A stretch of DNA of 19,863 nucleotides. Source: Deltaproteobacteria bacterium. GTDB lineage: Bacteria > Myxococcota_A > UBA9160 > SMWR01. Both the position numbers and the translations under genes were made by a program. Shown piece after piece: positions 14,331-19,863 of the stretch. The notes beneath the pieces were generated by a model that had not been told where the DNA came from, did no database searches, and saw nothing but the letters and a program-made list of their open reading frames with translations. Every line of letters starts with the position of its first letter. Within the stretch, counting starts at the first letter, position 1. Where the stretch lies: NCBI GenBank assembly GCA_019313605.1, contig JAFDAW010000085.1:1-19863 (forward strand), written 5' to 3'.

Positions 14331-17300
14331 ATGAACTGCACGTCTTGCGACCACCTGAACCCCGATGCCGCCCGGTTCTGCAACCGCTGCGGAACTGCGC
14401 TCGAAATCAGCTGCAGCAGTTGCTCGCAACCCAATCCCCCCGATTCTCGATTCTGTAATCACTGCGGCACCCAACTCACAGAACCGACTGCAGAGGACGC
14501 GCCCGCACCTCGCGACTACACGCCGAAGCACCTGGCCGAAAGAATCCTGCGCCAAAAGGCGGCGCTCGAGGGTGAGCGCAAACACGTCACCGTACTGTTT
14601 GCAGACCTCGCCGATTCGACGGAGTTGGCCGAGCAGCTCGGCCCCGAGGGCATGCACGCCCTGATGGATCGCGCGTTCAAGTGCATCCTCACCCAGGTGC
14701 ACCGCTACGAGGGAACGGTGAATCAATTCACGGGCGATGGCGTGATGGCCCTGTTCGGGGCGCCTCTCGCTCTCGAAGACGCGCCCCGCAAGGCAGTGAT
14801 CGCGGCGCTCGCGATTCACCACGAACTCGAAGCCATCGACGCCGAGATCCGCAGCGCACACGGACGCAGCTTCGAAATGCGCATCGGAATCAACACGGGT
14901 CCCGTCGTTGTGGGCAAGATCGGAGACGACCTCCGCATGGACTACACGGCGGTCGGCGATACGACAAATCTCGCGGCGCGCCTCGAACAGATCTCGGCAC
15001 CAGGCGGTGTGGTGGTATCCGAATCGACCCGGCGCCTGAGCGAGGGCTATTTCGATTTTCGCGCACTCGAACCGACATCTGTCAAAGGCAAAGGGGCTGC
15101 GATCCAGGCCTTCGAAGTGCTGGCCAAGAGGACAGCCAGCGGGCGGATCGATGTTCTCACAGAGTCCGGATTCACACCCTTCGTGGGCCGCGACGCCGAG
15201 AGCGACGCGCTGCTCGCGGCATTCGAGTCTGCGCGCGCAGGACGCGGGAAGCTCGCGTTCCTGGTCGGTGAAGCGGGACTCGGAAAATCGCGCCTCCTCT
15301 ACGAATTCCGTCGGAAATTGGCCGACGTGCCGCACAGCTGGTTCGAAGGAAGGTGCGCGTCATTCGCCCAGACCACGCCATTTTACGCGATCATCGACGG
15401 GATCCGCCGCCGTGCGGGGATCGACGATCAAGACGACGACAAGGCAATTGCCGAGAAGCTGGAGAGCCAGGAACTCGATGCCGGGGGCGGACTGGAATGG
15501 ACGCTCCCGTTCATGCGCCACCTGCTTTCGCTGCCCAGCGGGGATGTCGAGGTCGACGCCCTCGATGCGATGACCCGCCGCAGCGAATGCAGCCGCGCGC
15601 TTCAGGCGCGATTTCTCCGCGAGGCGAAGCAGCAGCCGCTGGTGCTCGTGATCGAGGACTTCCACTGGATCGACGCCGCGTCGGAGGAGTTTCTCGGCTT
15701 TCTCGCTGACTCCATCCCGGCTGCTCCGATACTTCTCGTCTTCACCCATCGGCCTGGCTACGAACACCCATTCGGCGACCGCAGTTTCCACGTTCGCATC
15801 CCACTCCAGGCGCTCTCCGAGCAGGCCATGCGCCAAATGGTGCAGTCGGTGCTCGAATCCGACGAGCTGCCGACGGGGCTGCAGCAGTTGATCGCCGGCA
15901 AGGCGGAAGGCAATCCGCTTTTCATCGAAGAAGTGGTTCGGTCCCTGCTCGAAGAGGAGATCGTCAGCGTCGAAGCGGGCGTGCCCCACCTCGCGCGTGC
16001 TCTCGGCGGGATCAACGTCCCGGATCGCATTCAAGACGTTCTGATGGCACGCCTCGATCGCCTTCCGGAGGGACCCAAACACGCCATCCAGATTGCTTCG
16101 GTGATCGGCCGCGAATTCGCGCTTCGCCTGTTGGAACGCATCACCGAGGCGGGTGATCAACTCAGCGAGATCGTGGGTGAACTCCGCGCACTCGAACTGA
16201 TCTACGAGAAGGCCTCTCACCCCGAACTCGCCTATATGTTCAAGCACGCGCTCACGCACGACGTGGCGTACGAGAGCGTGCTCGTCCAGCGCCGAAAGAC
16301 GCTGCACCAGATCGTCGGAATTGCGATCGAGGAGTTGTACCCGGACCGGATCCAGGAACACTACGAAGCACTCGCCCACCATTTCAGCCAAGCGGAAGAC
16401 TGGGAACGGGCGCTTCGCTATCACGAACTCGCGTCCGAGAAATCGCAGGCCACTTACGCCAATCGCGCGGCGAGCGATCACTGCAGGTCGGCGATCGCGA
16501 TCGCGGATCGGATCGGAGCTGGCGTAACCCAGCAGCGGCGGCACGCGCTCGTACAGCGGCTTGCGGTGAGCTGTTGGCACTTGAGTGAGTTCAGAGCCTC
16601 TGCGGAAGCATTTCGACAGGCCGCGGCGTGCACCGATGAACCGGCGGCTCGCGCACTGATGCTCGCGCGCGCCGCGTTCAGCTACCAATGGAATCACGAC
16701 TACGAAAAATCGCGCGAGCTCGAGAGCCAGGCCGATGAACTCGCAACCGCCAACGGAGCGGAGGCTGCGATCGCGTTCTCGCAGATGGTCAGCGATGAAC
16801 GCGAACTGGTGCACGGGCGCGGGCTCGACGACGATGCGTCGGCCGAGTCTTCCGCCGCACTGGCCGAGCGATCGGGCGACATGGCGGTCTACACGCATCT
16901 ACTCCAACACATCGGTCAGCGCGCTGAATGGCGCGGGGAGTTTCGCCGCGCGATCGAGTACACCCAAAAAGCGGTCAAGATCGCCGCCGATCATCGGATG
17001 CCCGGAGAATCCCTTTTTGGCCAGTGGTTTCTGTCAATCGCGAGCGTTGCGATCGGCGAGTACAACCGAGGGTTCGAGCTTCTCGGCACCGCACTCGAAC
17101 TATCGGACCGGATTGGTGACCGCGCGGTAAAGGCCCGCTTGCTCAATACGGTCGGCTGGAGTTACGCCGAATTGGGATGTCACGCCCAGGCCATCGAGCA
17201 CAACCGCATGGGCACCGAGATCGCCCAGGAGATGGTCAAGCTCGGCCTCGTCGCGGGTGCGCCGGAGCTCTACGCAAACGCGGCCATCAACCTGGCCGGC

Positions 17301-17837
17301 AATCTCACAGCGCTCGGAGAGATCAACGCAGCAGCGGAACAGCTGGCTGCGATCCAGGAGCAGCACGACACGGACGACGATCCCTGGATGCGCTGGCGTT
17401 GGTCGCTGCACCTCCATGACGGCTTGGCGCGCGTCGATCTCGCGCGCGGCGATGCGGAGCGCGCGCTCGATCGCGCAGACGCCGAGATCGCGGGCGCGCG
17501 CAAGCGGACCGCGCGAAAAATCGAGGCCCGCGCACTGGAGTTGCGCGGCCGGATCCTCGTCTTCATGGACCGCCGCGAAGAAGCCGAGCGCTCGCTCCGG
17601 GAAGCACTCGCGATTGCAACGCAGATCGAGCATCCGCCGGTCGCCTGGCGAGCACTCTCGCTGATCGGGGAGGTGGCGCGCCGTCAGGGCGACAGCGAAC
17701 TCGCAGAGCGCCACTTCAGCGAAGTGCGGGCCGTGGTGGAGAAGAAGGCGTCTTCGATCGAACGCGACGAACTGCGAAACGGGCTTCGAGCGATGGGCGA
17801 GCGGCTGATCGCCGACCCTCTCGCCGCCTACCGCTGA
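14331..17837 (+). CDS. Zinc-ribbon / class III nucleotide cyclase / P-loop ATPase / TPR regulator
   Basis: A 1168-residue protein. Two tandem zinc ribbons (C3, C6, C17, C20 and C28, C31, C42, C45; each CX2C-X10-CX2C) lead to a class III cyclase domain at about 80-265. Metal-binding D92 and D136 and transition-state N213 and R217 are present. The base-selecting positions are Q132 (usually Lys) and T206 (Asp in class IIIa, Thr in class IIIb). A STAND-like ATPase follows with Walker A GEAGLGKS (313-320) and Walker B VIEDFHWID (E442/D443 region), then about 500 residues of TPR-like helices. The order resembles soluble adenylyl cyclase. Likely product is cAMP, but Q132 leaves the base uncertain. 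No membrane segment is seen, so it should be cytosolic. ATG at 14331 is chosen over the TTG just before it; neither has a clear Shine-Dalgarno. The end overlaps the convergent methyltransferase gene by ten bases. Confidence 0.9.
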   Translation: MNCTSCDHLNPDAARFCNRCGTALEISCSSCSQPNPPDSRFCNHCGTQLTEPTAEDAPAPRDYTPKHLAERILRQKAALEGERKHVTVLFADLADSTELAEQLGPEGMHALMDRAFKCILTQVHRYEGTVNQFTGDGVMALFGAPLALEDAPRKAVIAALAIHHELEAIDAEIRSAHGRSFEMRIGINTGPVVVGKIGDDLRMDYTAVGDTTNLAARLEQISAPGGVVVSESTRRLSEGYFDFRALEPTSVKGKGAAIQAFEVLAKRTASGRIDVLTESGFTPFVGRDAESDALLAAFESARAGRGKLAFLVGEAGLGKSRLLYEFRRKLADVPHSWFEGRCASFAQTTPFYAIIDGIRRRAGIDDQDDDKAIAEKLESQELDAGGGLEWTLPFMRHLLSLPSGDVEVDALDAMTRRSECSRALQARFLREAKQQPLVLVIEDFHWIDAASEEFLGFLADSIPAAPILLVFTHRPGYEHPFGDRSFHVRIPLQALSEQAMRQMVQSVLESDELPTGLQQLIAGKAEGNPLFIEEVVRSLLEEEIVSVEAGVPHLARALGGINVPDRIQDVLMARLDRLPEGPKHAIQIASVIGREFALRLLERITEAGDQLSEIVGELRALELIYEKASHPELAYMFKHALTHDVAYESVLVQRRKTLHQIVGIAIEELYPDRIQEHYEALAHHFSQAEDWERALRYHELASEKSQATYANRAASDHCRSAIAIADRIGAGVTQQRRHALVQRLAVSCWHLSEFRASAEAFRQAAACTDEPAARALMLARAAFSYQWNHDYEKSRELESQADELATANGAEAAIAFSQMVSDERELVHGRGLDDDASAESSAALAERSGDMAVYTHLLQHIGQRAEWRGEFRRAIEYTQKAVKIAADHRMPGESLFGQWFLSIASVAIGEYNRGFELLGTALELSDRIGDRAVKARLLNTVGWSYAELGCHAQAIEHNRMGTEIAQEMVKLGLVAGAPELYANAAINLAGNLTALGEINAAAEQLAAIQEQHDTDDDPWMRWRWSLHLHDGLARVDLARGDAERALDRADAEIAGARKRTARKIEARALELRGRILVFMDRREEAERSLREALAIATQIEHPPVAWRALSLIGEVARRQGDSELAERHFSEVRAVVEKKASSIERDELRNGLRAMGERLIADPLAAYR

Positions 17838-18703
17838 CCTGGATCCATCCGCGCGGCCTGGGCGTCGGGTCGCGCGTCCGGCAATGGCTTCAGATGCGGG
17901 TTGTCACCCGGATTGTTTCCGCGCATGACAAAGACGATCCAGCGGTAGAACGCGACACCGATCGCGTTCTCGTCAGCCCACGACGCACCGCGCGGAAAAT
18001 GGTCCAGGCGGGGCCAGTCCTCGGGCCGAAAGCCCTTGGGCCAGTACATGACGTGATCGACGATCCCCTTCAGCGCATTCACGGTGGCCAATCCCGGGTC
18101 GCCCACACAACCGCCGGTGTCTTCGACGACATAAATTCCGTGCTCGGAGAGTGCGGGAAAGAGGAAATCGAAGGTCGTGAGTTGGTGCTCTACCCGATGA
18201 CTGCCGTCGTCGATGATGATGTCGAAATGGCCGCCCGCGCTTTCGACCACCTGATTCAAGAAAGTGCGATCGCTCTGATCTCCGATGAAGATCTTGCAGC
18301 GACCGCCCGCGAGCCGCTCGCACTCGGGGTCGATGTCCAGGCCGTAGATCGTCGCGTTGGGGAAGAATTCCTCCCACATCCGGATCGACCGGTCCGTCTG
18401 GACCCCGATTTCGAGGACGTGCCGGACCTCGAAGCGGATGTCGCGAAAATGCATCCAGTAGTATGGAAGGTAATTGTGAATTCGCTTTGTAGGCAGGTAC
18501 TTGGCGCCCAATTCTTCGAGCGGATTATCCTTTGATATCGGAAATCCGTAGGGGCTCGCATCGGAGGCTTTGCGGGCCGTTGAAAAGGAGAACCGGGCGA
18601 GTGGCAGCCATCTTCGCTTGGCGGCGATTGCGCACCGAGCGAGATCCTGCGCCCATCCGGGCAGGCGCTCCTTCGCGCGACCCCGCAGCCACTCGATATT
18701 CAC
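17828..18703 (-). CDS. SAM-dependent O-methyltransferase-like protein (MycE/rhamnosyl type)
   Basis: A 291-residue Rossmann methyltransferase. SAM motif I is LEIGV at 97-101, GLDIDP (121-126) carries the ribose-binding acid, GDQSD is at 141-145, and FDIIIDDGSHRVEHQ (160-174) and VVEDTGG (192-198) carry the acidic and His residues that bind a metal in related sugar O-methyltransferases. That pattern (RMWEEFFPNA...IDDGSH...HQL..F) is typical of the group containing macrolide and tetracenomycin sugar O-methyltransferases. The target here is unknown; a cell-surface or secondary-metabolite sugar is plausible. The frame runs to a TTG at 18784, but a GTG at 18703 with GGAGG seven bases upstream (18711-18715) is a better start. 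The last ten bases overlap the end of the convergent cyclase gene. The N-terminal 60 residues are basic and not part of the fold. Confidence 0.82.
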   Translation of the reverse strand: MNIEWLRGRAKERLPGWAQDLARCAIAAKRRWLPLARFSFSTARKASDASPYGFPISKDNPLEELGAKYLPTKRIHNYLPYYWMHFRDIRFEVRHVLEIGVQTDRSIRMWEEFFPNATIYGLDIDPECERLAGGRCKIFIGDQSDRTFLNQVVESAGGHFDIIIDDGSHRVEHQLTTFDFLFPALSEHGIYVVEDTGGCVGDPGLATVNALKGIVDHVMYWPKGFRPEDWPRLDHFPRGASWADENAIGVAFYRWIVFVMRGNNPGDNPHLKPLPDARPDAQAARMDPGQR

Positions 18704-18934
18704 CGACACCCCTCCCGCGCGAAACCTGCGATTCAATAGCACGATCGAAGCGCTGCAAGAAGAACGCGCTGGAATCGCACGCAAAGGGATCGCGCGATCG
18801 CAGCTGAAGAGATCAATTGACTGGACGCGACCTCAAATGGTAGAAGGCTCTCAGAAGCCGCAAGATCCACGCAAGCCGCCCGACGCCGGACAACTGGCGC
18901 TTGATGCCCGATGCGACGGAGAGGCACCTGACAC
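18704..18934. other. Divergent intergenic region with a 12-base palindrome
   Basis: This 231-base region lies between the divergent methyltransferase and protease genes and should hold both promoters. It contains the perfect palindrome GATCGCGCGATC at 18788-18799, a possible operator, although CGATCG-like words are common in this GC-rich sequence. I see no convincing -35/-10 pair and no small gene. Confidence 0.35.
18711..18716 (-). promoter_or_regulatory. Ribosome binding site selecting a GTG start
   Basis: GGGAGG on the minus strand, with its GGAGG seven bases before the GTG at 18703-18701. It decides the methyltransferase start over the longer TTG reading. Confidence 0.6.
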
Positions 18935-19863
18935 ATGACGCGCAGATTGATCGCCCTACCCGTCCTGATTGCACTGCTTTTCGTCAGCGGAGCGGCATCT
19001 TCGAAGCGGCCCACGCCGCCCAAGAGCTTCGTTCACCATTTGCGCCCCACAGCAGAAATCGAAAGCCGCTCGCTGCCGCCGATCGATCTGGCCGCCCGCC
19101 GCGCGCAGGATGAGAGGCTCCGAGACGAGCCCGCTCCGTTCCGGGTCGCGTACGCGATCCCGCTGCGCGCGAGCCCGCAAGACGCGGGGACCTGGGAGGA
19201 GATTCCGGGTGTAGGAAGCGTCTGGAGACTTCGGGTCGACTCGCCCGGGGCCATCTTCATGAGCTTCAAGTTCGCCGACTTCGAGCTCCCGGAAGGTGCG
19301 GAACTCCACTTCGTTTCCGTTGGCCGCGACTACCACGACGGCGCCTACACAGAGAGGCACAACCGCCCGCCCAGGCGCTTTGGCTCTCCGATGGTTCCGG
19401 GTGATTCAGCGGTCATCGAGCTGTTCCTTCCCGAGGGCTCGGAACCCGCGAGCCTCGAACTCGAATCCGTTTCGCACGGATTCCGAAACGTCATGGGAAT
19501 GGGGGCTATTGCGCCTCGCGGTGGCCCACCAGCAGCCGCGAGCGAATCCCTCGCTGCGCACACATCTGCATTGGCTGCCGGTCCGTTCAGCTGCCAGCGG
19601 GACATCGGCTGCGAGGAAGGCGCCCCCTATCAGGACGTCAAGCGCGCCGCTGCCGAGGGCTACGATGGCCAGTACATCTGCAGCGGCCAGTTGATCAACA
19701 ACAGCCGACAGGACAACCGCTATCTCTACATCACGGCCGAGCACTGCGAGTGGTGGATCGATCCGCCGACGATGGCCTACTACTGGAACTACGAGAACTC
19801 GACCTGCGGATCCAACGACGCGCCGCTGCGATTCTCCACGGGTTCGACCGATCTCTATCACAG
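18935..19863 (+). CDS. Secreted lysyl-endopeptidase-like serine protease, N-terminal part (cut by window edge)
   Basis: The first 309 residues of a secreted trypsin-fold protease; the frame is open at the right edge. A signal peptide (MTRRLIALPVLIALLF, cleavage near residues 20-22) is followed by a propeptide-like region of about 200 residues. The mature-like part begins near residue 220, with FSCQRDIGC and YQDVKRAAAEGYDG. Then comes Y-I-C-S-G-Q-L-I-N-N-S and ITAEHC, where H270 corresponds to the catalytic His of Lys-C type proteases; the family has the same C-x-G-x-L-V-N-N ... T-A-x-H-C layout. The catalytic Asp and Ser lie beyond the window, so activity and Lys specificity cannot be checked. 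The ATG has GGAGAGG about ten bases upstream. Divergent from the methyltransferase gene. Confidence 0.85.
   Translation, partial: MTRRLIALPVLIALLFVSGAASSKRPTPPKSFVHHLRPTAEIESRSLPPIDLAARRAQDERLRDEPAPFRVAYAIPLRASPQDAGTWEEIPGVGSVWRLRVDSPGAIFMSFKFADFELPEGAELHFVSVGRDYHDGAYTERHNRPPRRFGSPMVPGDSAVIELFLPEGSEPASLELESVSHGFRNVMGMGAIAPRGGPPAAASESLAAHTSALAAGPFSCQRDIGCEEGAPYQDVKRAAAEGYDGQYICSGQLINNSRQDNRYLYITAEHCEWWIDPPTMAYYWNYENSTCGSNDAPLRFSTGSTDLYH

Noticed and set aside
14319..15335. 338-codon minus-strand frame over the cyclase domain
   Set aside because: It is antisense to conserved cyclase motifs and starts and ends without ribosome binding site or family features.
15360..16898. 512-codon antisense frame inside the cyclase gene
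   Set aside because: No domain or motif is recognisable, the composition is Arg/His/Val-skewed, and the opposite strand encodes clear ATPase and TPR sequence.
18788..18799. GATCGCGCGATC as a regulator operator
   Set aside because: Perfect palindrome, but GATC/CGATCG words recur throughout the window, so chance is likely; kept only as part of the intergenic description.
1..19863. tRNA, rRNA, CRISPR, insertion sequences, integrase or toxin-antitoxin genes
   Set aside because: None of the expected structures, repeats or protein families was seen; intergenic gaps are all under 250 bases.

Overview
The window is about 19.9 kb of GC-rich (roughly 60 % or more), densely coded bacterial chromosome. 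Signal peptides, a four-subunit-type membrane fumarate reductase, a proton-translocating transhydrogenase and Shine-Dalgarno-led genes fit a Gram-negative bacterium. The CYP51-ferredoxin fusion, the very large zinc-ribbon/cyclase/ATPase/TPR regulator, the Lys-C-like secreted protease and the Sel1 protein suggest a deltaproteobacterial or myxobacterial type lineage. That placement is inference from gene content; no rRNA or other phylogenetic marker is present. There are no tRNAs, insertion sequences, CRISPR arrays or phage genes, and no gene-free stretch exceeds 300 bases.

Layout. 1-757 (-): 5' part of pntA, cut by the window edge. 948-1622 (-): a sterol-desaturase/fatty-acid-hydroxylase family di-iron membrane enzyme. 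1720-3549 (+): a CYP51-family cytochrome P450 with its own [3Fe-4S] ferredoxin fused at the C-terminus, divergent from the desaturase. 3564-4319 (-): protein-L-isoaspartate methyltransferase with an export signal. 4548-5966 (-): exported amidohydrolase. 6027-7907 (+): polytopic membrane protein resembling GT-C type glycosyltransferases, then 7967-8659 (+) a secreted Sel1-repeat protein, then 8738-9493 (+) a short-chain dehydrogenase. 9530-12732 (-): fumarate reductase operon frdA - frdB/frdC (one fused polypeptide) - frdD. 12977-14155 (-): exported P1/DmpA family self-processing aminopeptidase. 14331-17837 (+): 1168-residue class III nucleotide cyclase with two zinc ribbons, P-loop ATPase and TPR-like helices. 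17828-18703 (-): SAM-dependent O-methyltransferase-like protein. 18935-end (+): N-terminal part of a secreted lysyl-endopeptidase-like serine protease.

How the genes fit together. The first block (transhydrogenase, di-iron oxidase, self-supplied CYP51) is consistent with O2- and NADPH-dependent sterol or triterpenoid chemistry, but cyclase and epoxidase genes would have to lie elsewhere. The frd operon points to respiratory flexibility between quinol and fumarate/succinate; its junctions (TAG directly followed by ATG, then a one-base TGATG overlap) imply translational coupling. The remaining genes look like independent housekeeping, envelope and secreted functions.

Most noteworthy: the CYP51-ferredoxin fusion beside a sterol-desaturase-family gene; the FrdB-FrdC fusion, which ties the iron-sulfur subunit covalently to a membrane anchor; the soluble-adenylyl-cyclase-like regulator whose usual base-specifying Lys is Gln; and an isoaspartyl methyltransferase that appears to be exported.
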